A stretch of DNA of 64,000 nt from Amphibacillus sediminis NBRC 103570 (GTDB lineage Bacteria; Bacillota; Bacilli; Bacillales; Amphibacillaceae): NCBI RefSeq assembly GCF_001552275.1, contig NZ_BCQW01000015.1, forward strand, positions 1 through 64,000, in the 5' to 3' direction. The notes under the pieces were generated by a model. The model was not told where the DNA came from, did no database searches, and saw only the letters and a list, made by a program, of their open reading frames with translations. Of this stretch, positions 18,891-28,471 are shown one piece after another (position 1 is the stretch's first letter; the number at the start of each line of letters is the position of its first letter). The translations under genes were made by a program, and so were the position numbers.

Positions 18891-19140
18891 TTTATCGCAG
18901 TGTAACTGGCTGGGGCTGCGATTACTCGCCCCATCGAAGGGCTTTTGTAAGGCTCTCACTTCAAGAAATAAGGGAACATGTCATAGCTAAGTGGGAGATG
19001 CAACAGCCAGTAATGGCCCGATCGGTTCTCCTAACGTTCAGTCGGGGAGAGAGGAAGCTGGCTAAGTTTGCGACGTCATGTCGCAACGTCTGCACGAGCA
19101 CATCCTATGCGTCGCCCCCCACTGAACGAGTTTCACTTTA
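18891..19140 (+). repeat. Family B repeat, copy 3 (full length)
   Basis: Complete copy from TTTATCGCAGTGTAACTGG to GAGTTTCACTTTA. It shows the left hairpin GGGGCTGCGATTACTCGCCCC, the middle hairpin of CTCACTTC and AAGTGGGAG, and the right hairpin bounded by CGTTCAGT and ACTGAACG. Confidence 0.9.
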
Positions 19141-19165
19141 TTTACATGTAACAAAGATATAGAGG

Positions 19166-20356
19166 TTAGCCTCTTACTTTTTCAATGAAGATAACTTTGA
19201 GGTAATTGCCCTCAGGGAACTGCTTATCTGTTTGAAAGTCGAATGGTAATCGGAACGTTTCTTTAATTTGATATTTTTCGTTCAAATTGGTAAAGGCTTG
19301 TTCAATAAATTGTTTAAATTTCTTTAGCTGAATCCCACTATAATTAGTCGACGCTATAATCATCCCACCATCAGATGTAATCGCAATTGCCTCTTCCAAT
19401 AGTTTAACGTAATCCTTCGCCACACTAAAGGTATGTTTCTTTGAACGAGCAAAGCTAGGTGGATCAAGAATAACTAAGTCAAAGTTTAACTGATGTTTTT
19501 TAGCATAGTTAAAGTAACGAAACACATCCATGACCTTAATCTCGTGCTTGTTGTGATCCAAATGGTTTACCGTGAACTGCTCAATTGTTTTGGCCAAACT
19601 GCGATTGGCGAGATCGACGCTCGTCGTCTTGATCGCACCTCCAAGTGCTGCACTTACTGAGAATGCCCCCGTATATGAAAAGGTATTTAATACGGTTTTG
19701 TCTTTTGCGACATGCCCTTTTATCGCTTTTCTAACCTCACGCTGATCAAGAAAGATACCAGTCATTGGTCCTTCATTCAAATGAACGGCATAATTAATCC
19801 CATTTTCCTTAATCAATAATGGCCATTCTGCACGTTTTCCTTTAACAAAGTCGTCATCATCAATATATTTCCCACCAGTATCAAAACGTTTCTTCTGATA
19901 AATACCTTGATAAGTAAGTGATTGCTCCAAGGCTTCTAACACATATGATTTAAATTGGTAAATGCCTTGACTGTACCATGTAATTAATAAGAAACCAGCA
20001 TAGTAATCGATAGTCAATCCACCGATTCCGTCTCCTTCCCCGTTAAATAAGCGAAAGGCATTCGTTTGATCATCTGAGAAGAAGGTGTCTCGCTTGGTAA
20101 CGGCTGTGGCGATTTTGTTAGAAAAAAATAGTTGATCAATGGTTTCGGACTTGTTCTGTGTTAACACCCAACCATAACCCTTATTTTGACGGCCATAATA
20201 ACCACGGGCTAGAAACTTGCCACCTTGTTCAATCAGGTCAATCACAGTTCCTTCTTGCTCAAGCGCCGTTGGATCGATGATCGCTTCTTTAAATAAATGA
20301 GGGTAGCCACCTCGATATTTACTTACATATTTATTTTTTATTTTTACGGTTTGCAT
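19166..20356 (-). CDS. Class I SAM-dependent rRNA methyltransferase (RlmI family)
   Basis: About 396 aa with an N-terminal PUA RNA-binding domain (residues 5-80), then EEHI-like and Rossmann methyltransferase domains: TFSYTGAFSVSAALGGA binds SAM and LDPPSFARSK is the catalytic NPPY-like motif. Homologues (RlmI, YwbD) methylate 23S rRNA cytosine. ATG 20356 with AGGATGAAG upstream fits better than 20365. Confidence 0.9.
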   Translation of the reverse strand: MQTVKIKNKYVSKYRGGYPHLFKEAIIDPTALEQEGTVIDLIEQGGKFLARGYYGRQNKGYGWVLTQNKSETIDQLFFSNKIATAVTKRDTFFSDDQTNAFRLFNGEGDGIGGLTIDYYAGFLLITWYSQGIYQFKSYVLEALEQSLTYQGIYQKKRFDTGGKYIDDDDFVKGKRAEWPLLIKENGINYAVHLNEGPMTGIFLDQREVRKAIKGHVAKDKTVLNTFSYTGAFSVSAALGGAIKTTSVDLANRSLAKTIEQFTVNHLDHNKHEIKVMDVFRYFNYAKKHQLNFDLVILDPPSFARSKKHTFSVAKDYVKLLEEAIAITSDGGMIIASTNYSGIQLKKFKQFIEQAFTNLNEKYQIKETFRLPFDFQTDKQFPEGNYLKVIFIEKVRG

Positions 20357-20412
20357 GTTCTTCATCCTAACGTTTGAATTCGTCTCTCTACTTTAACACG
20401 AACCGAGCAGTG

Positions 20413-21336
20413 TTAAAATAAAAAGCGTGCTAAATAAATCACAAAGGTAACGGTTAATGCACTAAGCAATGTTGAGAATAAGACAATCTGAGCGGCATAA
20501 TCGGGAGAATCACTATACTCCTGAGCAATAATAGCTGTGTTTACCGATGTTGGCATAGACGAAGCTATCAATAAGGCTTGTGCCGTCATACCCTCCAACC
20601 CAAACAGATAAATTAAAGCTAATGCAACAGCAGGTCCCACGATTAACCGAAGCAATAAACTAAGATAAACGGAGCCCATTTTTAGCGAAAACTTAATCAT
20701 AGCAACTTGGGCTCCAAGCATAAACAAAGCAATTCCAACCATTGCGTTTGCTATATACTGTGATGGCGTAAGGATAAACTCAGGTAAGCGAACGTCTAAT
20801 AGGTTAAAGCTTATCCCTGCTAACAAGGCATACAAAACAGGCATACGTAGATAGCCAAGAATAGCGGACAATGTTCCCTTTTGTGAAGCACGAAGGGAAA
20901 AGACACCATATGAAAAGAGAAACATGTTTTGAAAGGTTAGTGTGACGACCTGAATTGACATGGCGTAAGGGTCACCTTGGAAAACCAAATCATTAACGGG
21001 GACACCATAATTACCAGAATTAAAAAACATAGCACTATTAGTAAATACCGTGCGCGTATCCTGATCCATCTTAAAAACAACACTGATTAGTCGAGCAATT
21101 ATGTATAGAATAACCACAAGTAATATAAGAAATAACAGAACCTGACTAAAAATTCCCCCTGATATATTAGCATGATATAAGGCATTAAAAATAAAGCCTG
21201 GTGCTAAAAAGTATATATTGACTTTAGCTAACGTGGATAAGTCCAACTTAAATTTGATTTGCATGATATACCCCAGTAATAGCATGATAAAGATCGGCAA
21301 AATGATTTCCTGGAAAATAACCCACAATTCCGACAA
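20413..21336 (-). CDS. AEC family transporter
   Basis: About 307 aa with ten predicted membrane helices in the auxin efflux carrier fold, including the glycine-rich FMLGAQVAM and the closing SSMPTSVNTAIIA motif. Family members export organic acids, such as malate, or other anions; the substrate cannot be told. TTG 21336 follows GGGAGGGAG and is a better start than 21351. Confidence 0.88.
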   Translation of the reverse strand: MSELWVIFQEIILPIFIMLLLGYIMQIKFKLDLSTLAKVNIYFLAPGFIFNALYHANISGGIFSQVLLFLILLVVILYIIARLISVVFKMDQDTRTVFTNSAMFFNSGNYGVPVNDLVFQGDPYAMSIQVVTLTFQNMFLFSYGVFSLRASQKGTLSAILGYLRMPVLYALLAGISFNLLDVRLPEFILTPSQYIANAMVGIALFMLGAQVAMIKFSLKMGSVYLSLLLRLIVGPAVALALIYLFGLEGMTAQALLIASSMPTSVNTAIIAQEYSDSPDYAAQIVLFSTLLSALTVTFVIYLARFLF

Positions 21337-21544
21337 CGCGCTCCCTCCCAAACTCTTTTTTAATTAACTATCCAAACCGGCTGCATGCTTAGAAAAATCG
21401 CCTGCGCTTGTGTATATTTTGCTTATACTCAGTACGTCCAAATGGCTACGATGTCGAATAACTCCCTTGCTAAAATTTTAACGTGTAAAAAACGTGGCCT
21501 GTCGCCAAGCTTTTTGGTGAAAAGCTTAGTTTTACTTATAATCG

Positions 21545-21680
21545 ATAAAGTGAAACTTCGTTCAGTGGGGGTTTCGACGCATTAGACATGACCTGTTCCC
21601 TTGTTTCTTGAAGTGGGAGTCTTACAAAAGCCCTTCGATGGGGCGAGTAATCACGCCCCAGCCAGTTACACTGCGATAAA
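21545..21680 (-). repeat. Family B repeat, copy 4 (internally deleted)
   Basis: Both ends are intact (ATAAAGTGAAACTTCG and CCAGTTACACTGCGATAAA), but about 110 bases in the middle are missing, from the GCAT of the right hairpin to TTAGACATGAC. The length is about 136 bases. Confidence 0.85.
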
Positions 21681-21701
21681 TTTGCTAGACCTGCTTATCG
21701 T

Positions 21702-21742
21702 AAAAAAAGTACTATGCAACCGTTCAATTAGCATAGTACCTT
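21702..21742 (-). terminator. Terminator of the sugar-binding/two-component operon
   Basis: GGTACTATGC / GCATAGTAC stem followed on the minus strand by seven T residues, 40 bases after the binding-protein stop codon. Confidence 0.88.
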
Positions 21743-21780
21743 TCATCATATTTCCAGTATAACGATTTTTTCAAATGATG

Positions 21781-22878
21781 TCACTGCACTTCATCCAGCT
21801 TAAGATCTTCTAGTTGATGGAAACCATCAGCAATAACGGTCTCGTATATATTATCTTGATTAACCGCAATTGGATCTAAAAAAACCGTCGGAATATCTTT
21901 CTTACCGTTATTGGTAACGAGGTTGGTTTCAATCATCTCTCCACCTGCCATGCGTACAGCAATTTCTGCAGCTTGTTTGGATAATTCCTTAATAGGCTTA
22001 TATACTGTCATCGCTTGAGTGCCATCAATAATTCGTTGAATGCCGGCTAATTCAGCATCCTGACCGGCAACTGGGATTTGACCTGCCAAGCCATATTCTT
22101 CTAACACCTCAATCACACTTCCAGCGGTCGCATCATTAGCAGCAATAACGGCATCAATCTGATTGTCATTAGCCGCTAAAGCCTCCTCCATATTTAGCTT
22201 GGCACTGGCAGGAGTCCATGCATCACTCCACTGATCATAGACGACTGTAATATCGCCCTTTTCTATATAGGGCTGGAGGACACTAAACACCCCTTCTTTA
22301 AGTAAATGAGCGTTATTATCTGTTGAAGCCCCACCTATATATACATATTTACCCTTTGGTACAAGTTCTGTGATGGCTTCAGCCTGCAAAGCTCCTACCT
22401 TCATACTATCAAAAGAAATGTACAAATCTACATTAGCATTTTTAACAAGACGATCATATGCAATCACCGGTATCTCAGCCATTTTAGCTTTTCCTACAAT
22501 CGTTGCCGCTACTTCAGCATTATGCGGGACAAGTACCAATAAGTCAGGATCTTGACTAATTAACGTCTCAGCTTGTGCAATCTGAAGAGCATCATTCCCA
22601 TTAGCCGCCTTGACTTCAATTTCAGCACCTAGCGCTTTCACCGCTTCTACAAACATATCACGATCCTTCTCCCAGCGTTCTTCGACTAGCGTATCCATCG
22701 AAAAAGCAATCTTCAGCTTCTGATCAGGAACAGATGCTTCTGTATCCTGCTCTTGAGCTTCATTTAATTCAGCTGTAACTTGTTCAGAAGGATCTTCCTC
22801 AAGCTTTGTCTCACATCCAAAAATACCTACGTTCAGCAAAACAATTAAAGTACACAGATTGATCTTTTTCAATGCCAT
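21781..22878 (-). CDS. Sugar-binding lipoprotein, XylF/ChvE type (second copy)
   Basis: A 365-aa extracytoplasmic sugar-binding protein: lipoprotein signal with Cys22 (GIFGC), acidic linker, then a periplasmic-binding type 1 fold (IAFSMDTLVEERWEKD, DLLVLVPHN, VIAYDRLV, DAVIAANDATAG, PVAGQDAE). It is the last gene of the two-component operon and is distinct in sequence from the binding protein at 30370-31548. It could broaden the substrate range of the single permease at 27283-29986 or serve the sensor. The likely ligand is xylose, glucose or a similar aldose. Confidence 0.9.
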   Translation of the reverse strand: MALKKINLCTLIVLLNVGIFGCETKLEEDPSEQVTAELNEAQEQDTEASVPDQKLKIAFSMDTLVEERWEKDRDMFVEAVKALGAEIEVKAANGNDALQIAQAETLISQDPDLLVLVPHNAEVAATIVGKAKMAEIPVIAYDRLVKNANVDLYISFDSMKVGALQAEAITELVPKGKYVYIGGASTDNNAHLLKEGVFSVLQPYIEKGDITVVYDQWSDAWTPASAKLNMEEALAANDNQIDAVIAANDATAGSVIEVLEEYGLAGQIPVAGQDAELAGIQRIIDGTQAMTVYKPIKELSKQAAEIAVRMAGGEMIETNLVTNNGKKDIPTVFLDPIAVNQDNIYETVIADGFHQLEDLKLDEVQ

Positions 22879-22900
22879 TCGCTAACACCTCCGGGCTACC

Positions 22901-24448
22901 TTAAGAACGATTAGATGCAATTAGCTTCTCTCGATAGGTTTTAGGCGAGACGCCAGTGAGCCGTTTAAAAACCTTACTAAAATAATTTGGATCATGATAA
23001 CCAATTTCATAACAGATTTCTTTAATACTCATAGCCTGGTTATGCATCAGTTTTTTAGCATGATCAATTCGACAAGCTGTTAGAAATTCAATATAGTTAA
23101 CGCCTAGCTTTTCCTTAAACATTTTACTAATATAGATTGGGCTTAAACCAATTTGTTCGGCTAATAGATCAAGTGATATATCTTCATGTGAATGCTCAAT
23201 AATGTATTGCTTAATTTGCTGAATACGATCAGCGGCTAAAGCATGCTGATACGTCTGATATCGCTCCTTAATTTGATCAAAATACCGTTTTACTTCTTCT
23301 ATTAGCTGCTGATAGGTTTGGCTATGCAAAGAAATAGTCTCGCGTTTAATTGAAATGTGCATTTCGTCAAGAATAAGTGCCATCATCCAAATCATTTCTA
23401 ATATCCGTTGCTGCACTTTGACTAAATCGGTCTGCTCATTTTGATAACATTGAATTAAGGTGACAAGTTGTTGAGAGATATTATCCCATTTACCTAAGCG
23501 TATATCGTCAAAAAAAGCTTTGTCTCGGTAATGATCAAGTTGCTGATCTGTTTGATCGATTCCTGGTTCAACATCTTGATAAAATCGATATTTAACTGGG
23601 CGTTTAGTATCCATCATCGCTACTAAAGCTTCATGGTAGGATTTCTTCAAATCATCAAGTTGCTCATATACCTGTCCAATCCCGATAAACCAGCCCTTTT
23701 CTAAAGTTTTTTCTGTTCTCTTTAAACAGTTTCGCGCGATCTCCGTTGCTTGTGCACGATAGGTTTTTTCTCGATTTCGGAATACAATAACAGGGAACTG
23801 TCGTCCATAAAGCGAACCTACCCAGGCAGACGGAGCCATTCGTTTAATGCGTTCGACTAAAGCAGGATATTGATTTTCTAACCCTTCTGGTAGAAGAAAG
23901 ACCATGACAAACATTTGCTCCAGTGCTTTGATTTCAAGCATTTCCAGCAGCATCGTCAAATTCACATCATGAACATGGTCAAACAGAAGCTGGATGACCA
24001 TATCGGTTTCTAGAACACGGCGTGATTTTTCAAGCAGCAGCTGTTGTTTATTTTGCTGGGCTTGAACCTTTTTGTCCACTTTGATTTGGTCGATGACTTG
24101 CTCAACTGTCGCAACAATCTCACTAACCTTACTAGGCTTTAATAAGTAATCCTTTACCCCCATCCTAATAGCTTGCTTCGCATAATCAAAGGTATCGTAA
24201 GCGGTGACTAAAATAAATTGACAGGAAATACCACGCCCTTTTATTTCCTTGATCGCCTCTAATCCGCTCATTCCAGGCATTTTAATATCCATTAAGACAA
24301 GGTCAGGCTTTAGTTTGACTGCCTGTTCAATCGCACTCTTCCCGTTTTTAGCTTGGGTTATCGTTAGATCTGGAATGGCACGTGCTAAAATCATTTCCAT
24401 ACTGTTACGTTCAATATCTTCATCATCTACGATAAGTAACCGTATCAT
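22901..24448 (-). CDS. AraC-type response regulator (YesN family)
   Basis: A 515-aa response regulator. The receiver domain (residues 1-120) has DDE near the start, phospho-Asp in LVLMDIKMPGMSG and Lys in LLKPSK. A middle helical region precedes the C-terminal AraC helix-turn-helix pair (residues 410-510; LSPIYISKMFKEKLGV and HDPNYFSKVFKRLTGV). It overlaps the kinase gene by 26 bases. Such pairs activate sugar uptake genes, here probably the ABC system on either side. Confidence 0.93.
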   Translation of the reverse strand: MIRLLIVDDEDIERNSMEMILARAIPDLTITQAKNGKSAIEQAVKLKPDLVLMDIKMPGMSGLEAIKEIKGRGISCQFILVTAYDTFDYAKQAIRMGVKDYLLKPSKVSEIVATVEQVIDQIKVDKKVQAQQNKQQLLLEKSRRVLETDMVIQLLFDHVHDVNLTMLLEMLEIKALEQMFVMVFLLPEGLENQYPALVERIKRMAPSAWVGSLYGRQFPVIVFRNREKTYRAQATEIARNCLKRTEKTLEKGWFIGIGQVYEQLDDLKKSYHEALVAMMDTKRPVKYRFYQDVEPGIDQTDQQLDHYRDKAFFDDIRLGKWDNISQQLVTLIQCYQNEQTDLVKVQQRILEMIWMMALILDEMHISIKRETISLHSQTYQQLIEEVKRYFDQIKERYQTYQHALAADRIQQIKQYIIEHSHEDISLDLLAEQIGLSPIYISKMFKEKLGVNYIEFLTACRIDHAKKLMHNQAMSIKEICYEIGYHDPNYFSKVFKRLTGVSPKTYREKLIASNRS

Positions 24449-25889
24449 TGACTGGTCCCCCCTTTTGTTTGGGTATGATTAAACTTATCTTTGTCCCTTC
24501 ACCAAGTCGACTATTTATCTTCACCAAATCATCCTGGTTATAAAAAAGTTTGAGACGTTTAACCACATTGGTAAAACCAATCCCCGTTGAATGACCCTCT
24601 TTTGGCAAAATAAGCCCTTCTAATAAATGCTCGACCTTCTCTGATGACATTCCTGGACCATCATCCTCTATTTCAATTAATGCATAACGATCTTTTTCTT
24701 TAATACGAAAGGTGATTCTTCCTCCCTCTTCTCTTGGCTCAACCGCATGGATAATGGCATTTTCGATAATGGGTTGAAGCGTAAGAGCCGGAATAGCGAT
24801 ATTGAGGACGTGATCATCTATTTCGTCCTCAAATTGCAGGCGCTCTGTGAAGCGTGCCTTTTGAATATCAATATATTGTTTTAAAACGGTCACTTCATCC
24901 TGTAATGTTACCGCCCGATCCAATTGCTTTAAATTATAACGGAGCAGACCTGCAATATTGACCAGCAAGTCACTTGTTTGATTGGCTCCTTCAAGATAAG
25001 CTTTTTTGGAAATGGTATTTAATGTGTTGAATAAAAAATGTGGATTAATTTGACTTTGTAAGCTCCTTAGCTGACTTTCCTGCAATAAAAGTTGATTTTG
25101 TTGGAGCTCCTTTTCTAGTTGAGCTTTCATTTGTATTTCTGAAATTAAATTATTAATATTAAGACGCATGCGGTTAAATGTTTTAGCTAGAAAGGCAATC
25201 TCATCATTGGAATCAACCTCGACCTCTGAGTCGAACTCTCCTCTAGATAAAGCGTTAGCTGCTTCCGTTAATTGATAGATTGGACGGGTAATACTTCTAG
25301 CTAAGACATAGGTTATCACGATTAGACTGTAGGTAAATAAAATAAAGAGCCAAATACCCAGTCTACTTATTTCCTTTGATTGATCAATAATATGACGATA
25401 AAAGCTATCATAGGTTTTCAATTCTTGATCAACCAAGTCTAAGGTTGTATCCGAGATATAATTTGCAATACGAGTGGCATCATTAAATTCACGTAACGCC
25501 GCTTCTTCATCATCATGATGATGTAAGCTTATCGTACGATCAACGGTTTCAATTAAGCTATCAATCAGTCCAACATAATTTAGTAATTCAAATTCATTCT
25601 CTTGGTGACCGAGTGAAAGCAATTCTCGTTCGACGCCTTCAAGTTCAGACTGACCGGTTTGTATTTTTTCTAAATTATTCGGGATTGGCTGTGCCAAATA
25701 ATTGTTTAAATCGGTTATCATTTGAGCACTGGCCACATTAACTTGATTCAGAATTAAATAGCGTTGCAAAATCGTATTGTATTGTTCTTGAGTTTGACGA
25801 TTATAATAAGTCAATGCCACCCAAATCATCATCATCATTAACACGACGATGGTGGTAAGGAGTAGAACTTTTCTTTGAATGGTACTCAT
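24423..25889 (-). CDS. YesM-type sensor histidine kinase
   Basis: A 488-aa membrane kinase with a membrane helix at residues 7-27, an extracytoplasmic helical domain, a second helix near 175-198, then HAMP. The His_kinase block has the phospho-His in SQINPHFLFNTLN and an ATPase domain (QPIIENAIIHAVE, EDDGPGM). It overlaps both neighbours by four to 26 bases. It probably receives its signal from the tethered binding protein encoded just upstream. Confidence 0.93.
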   Translation of the reverse strand: MSTIQRKVLLLTTIVVLMMMMIWVALTYYNRQTQEQYNTILQRYLILNQVNVASAQMITDLNNYLAQPIPNNLEKIQTGQSELEGVERELLSLGHQENEFELLNYVGLIDSLIETVDRTISLHHHDDEEAALREFNDATRIANYISDTTLDLVDQELKTYDSFYRHIIDQSKEISRLGIWLFILFTYSLIVITYVLARSITRPIYQLTEAANALSRGEFDSEVEVDSNDEIAFLAKTFNRMRLNINNLISEIQMKAQLEKELQQNQLLLQESQLRSLQSQINPHFLFNTLNTISKKAYLEGANQTSDLLVNIAGLLRYNLKQLDRAVTLQDEVTVLKQYIDIQKARFTERLQFEDEIDDHVLNIAIPALTLQPIIENAIIHAVEPREEGGRITFRIKEKDRYALIEIEDDGPGMSSEKVEHLLEGLILPKEGHSTGIGFTNVVKRLKLFYNQDDLVKINSRLGEGTKISLIIPKQKGGPVNDTVTYRR

Positions 25890-26863
25890 AGCTGATCCTT
25901 CGCTTTCCCGATTTCAATCTTGGTATGATAGCCATCGAAATCCAACGGTACTGTCTCTCCATTTAACCATTCAATGATTAATTGAACACTACAACGCCCC
26001 ATTTCTTCAGGAGCCTGTTTTAGAACAGCATTAAGTTTACCTTGCTCTAATAACCCTTCTATGTCAGTATGGTCATCAAAAGAATACAAATAAATGGATT
26101 CCATCTGTCGTCGTCTACTAATCTCTTGAACCATACCTGAGACAATATTTGCATTTATGGCTATGACTGCATCAATGTCAGGAAATTCATTTAATAATTG
26201 TTGTGTCGTTGATACAATATCTTCTCGGGTATTGATTGTATCAGCTAGGATGACTTCTATATTGGGATATTCGGTCAAAACTGACTCAATACCTAACGCG
26301 CGTTGCTGTTGGAAGTAATATTGTTGCTGATCATATAGGATAGCTACTTGACCTTTAGATCCCATATCATTGATGAGTTGCTGCGCCAATAATTGCCCAG
26401 CCTGGTATTGATCTGAACCTACATAGGTTCTTCTCAAACTCTCTTCAATCGGGACATCATTGGCAATTGTAATAATAGGAATACTATAGAAAGCAGCTTT
26501 AATTTTGGTTAATTCTTTGAAGGCTTCGGTGTCAAGACCCTGCACAATAATCCCATCCACTCGTGAATAGATCGCGAGCTCTAAATTACGCAGAAAATCC
26601 TCCTCGTTATGTCCGTAATTCCCTAATACTTCGATAATAGCTTGATCCTTTTCTGCCTGAGCCTGTGCACCTTTAGCTACAGCATCCCAAAAAGGCGTAT
26701 CTATTTCCTGGGTAATAAGAACTAGTCGATGCTGTGGCTCAATTTGACTAATGGGTAGTGGCTCTTGCCACTCAAAACCGACCACGCGCCTCGCTGAATT
26801 AAATGTGAAATAGGCTAAGGTGATAAAAATGACAATTGTTAAAACGGTTACAATTTTGCGCAT
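25886..26863 (-). CDS. Membrane-tethered periplasmic-binding-type sugar sensor
   Basis: About 325 aa. It has one N-terminal membrane helix (IVTVLTIVIFITLAYFTF) without a lipobox, followed by a type 1 periplasmic-binding fold (LVLITQEIDTPFWDAVAKGA, GIIVQGLDTEAF, TYVGSDQYQAG). A binding protein cotranscribed with a YesM/YesN pair and anchored by a helix is a known design for presenting the sugar signal to the kinase. ATG 26863 after GAGGTG is the better start. Confidence 0.88.
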   Translation of the reverse strand: MRKIVTVLTIVIFITLAYFTFNSARRVVGFEWQEPLPISQIEPQHRLVLITQEIDTPFWDAVAKGAQAQAEKDQAIIEVLGNYGHNEEDFLRNLELAIYSRVDGIIVQGLDTEAFKELTKIKAAFYSIPIITIANDVPIEESLRRTYVGSDQYQAGQLLAQQLINDMGSKGQVAILYDQQQYYFQQQRALGIESVLTEYPNIEVILADTINTREDIVSTTQQLLNEFPDIDAVIAINANIVSGMVQEISRRRQMESIYLYSFDDHTDIEGLLEQGKLNAVLKQAPEEMGRCSVQLIIEWLNGETVPLDFDGYHTKIEIGKAKDQL

Positions 26864-26975
26864 AGACGAGCACCTCAATTTCTAACCACACTCAAACTTA
26901 CGGTATTATCTTATCACTGTTGTGGGATCATTAGCAATATCAACGTTAGTTGATACAGAGTCGGACAGATGCTGG

Positions 26976-27224
26976 TAAAGTGAACCTCGTTCAATGGGGG
27001 TTTGACGGATAGGATGTGCTCGTGCTGACGTTGTGACACGACGTCGTGAACTAGTCAGCTTCCTCTCTCCCTTACTGAACGTTAGTTGAACCAATCGGGC
27101 CGTTACTGGCTGTTGGATCTCCCACTTAGACATGACGTGCTCCCTTATTTCTTGAAGTGGAGTCTTACAAAAGCCCTACGATGGGGCGAGTAATCGCAGC
27201 CCCAGCCCGTTACACTGCGGTAAA
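26976..27224 (-). repeat. Family B repeat, copy 5
   Basis: Full length, reverse orientation, TAAAGTGAACCTCGTTCAATG to CCGTTACACTGCGGTAAA. The left flanking pentamer is TTTAC rather than TTTAT. It sits between the permease gene and the sensor operon. Confidence 0.88.
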
Positions 27225-27242
27225 ATCCTTGACTAATTAAGA

Positions 27243-27280
27243 AAAGCAAAACAGGGACCGAATCGATCCCACTGCTTCGT
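27243..27280 (-). terminator. Candidate terminator after the sugar permease gene
   Basis: GGGATCGATTCGGTCCC hairpin followed by TGTTTTGCTTTTCTT on the minus strand. Confidence 0.5.
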
Positions 27281-27282
27281 TA

Positions 27283-28458
27283 CTATTTACTTTTTTTACG
27301 CGTAATTACATCAAAAATTACCGCTCCTGCTAGGACCGCTCCTCTGATCATATATTGATAAGAAATACCAACGCCAAGTAAATTCATCCCGCTCGTTAAT
27401 GAAGCCATGACAATGGCGCCGATAATGGCACCTGTTACTTTACCGACACCACCGGCAGAAGAGACACCCCCGACATACGCAGCTGCAATAGCGTCTAATT
27501 CAAACAGCATCCCAGCTGTTGTTGTAGCTGATTGAAGGCGTGCTGTGTAAAGAATTCCAGATAGAGCAGCTAGCATTGACATTGACGCCATGACTAAGTA
27601 AGTGATTTTTTTTACATTTATCCCACTTAAGTGAGCCGCCTCTGGGTTACTACCTACCGCATAAATTTGACGTCCCAACACTGTTTTAGTGGAAATAAAA
27701 TGATAAATGACCACCACAGCTAAGACAATCATCATCGTCCAAGAAAAACCGTTATAGCCTGCCAATATCCATGTCAAGTAGCCGATAATTGCAGAGACAA
27801 AGATAAGCTTAAGCAGGAAAATCCCAAATGAAACCACTTCAAAGTTATATTTCTGCTTGTCATGTCTTGTTTTTAACTCCCCATAAATATAAAAGCCAAT
27901 CCCTAGTAATCCAACGATTAATGAAAGTAAATGAAGTCCACCCACTTCAGTAATTGAAGGAATAAATCCATTTCCTAGGGCATTAAAAGTTGCATTCTGT
28001 ATAATAATCGTTCCAGTTCCTTCTGTTACTTGAAGGAGCGCACCTCGAAAAATTAACATACCCGCTAGTGAGGCAACGAAAGCTGGGATCCCAATCTGTG
28101 CAATAAGAAACCCATTAAATAAACCGATTACGATACCGATTCCCAAAATAATCGGAATCGTTAAATAGACGGGTACACCATGTTGCATTAATAATATGGC
28201 AGCGATCGCACCAAGAAATCCAGCAACATAACCAACAGATAAATCAATATGACGGATGACAATGACCAGTGTCATCCCGACCGCCAACACAGCAATATAG
28301 CCTGCAGAATCAATTAAATTACTAATATTACGAGACGACATAAATAGCCCATCGGTTAAAAAATTAAATGTTAGCATGATTATAAATAAGGCAATGTACA
28401 TCCCATAATCACGAATATTATCTTTAATTAGCGTTCGTGCTTCATTAACAAATTTCAT
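27283..28458 (-). CDS. Sugar ABC transporter permease, XylH type
   Basis: About 391 aa with ten predicted membrane helices of the ribose/xylose permease family (BPD_transp_2): IRHIDLSVGYVAGF, GVSSAGGVGKVTGA and GAVIFDVITRKK are typical. The ATG at about 28458, with GGAGGGTGATC before it, is preferred to the GTG inside the ATPase gene at 28569. It forms the membrane channel with the ATPase encoded upstream and takes sugars from the binding lipoproteins. Confidence 0.92.
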   Translation of the reverse strand: MKFVNEARTLIKDNIRDYGMYIALFIIMLTFNFLTDGLFMSSRNISNLIDSAGYIAVLAVGMTLVIVIRHIDLSVGYVAGFLGAIAAILLMQHGVPVYLTIPIILGIGIVIGLFNGFLIAQIGIPAFVASLAGMLIFRGALLQVTEGTGTIIIQNATFNALGNGFIPSITEVGGLHLLSLIVGLLGIGFYIYGELKTRHDKQKYNFEVVSFGIFLLKLIFVSAIIGYLTWILAGYNGFSWTMMIVLAVVVIYHFISTKTVLGRQIYAVGSNPEAAHLSGINVKKITYLVMASMSMLAALSGILYTARLQSATTTAGMLFELDAIAAAYVGGVSSAGGVGKVTGAIIGAIVMASLTSGMNLLGVGISYQYMIRGAVLAGAVIFDVITRKKSK

Positions 28459-28471
28459 CTCGATCACCCTC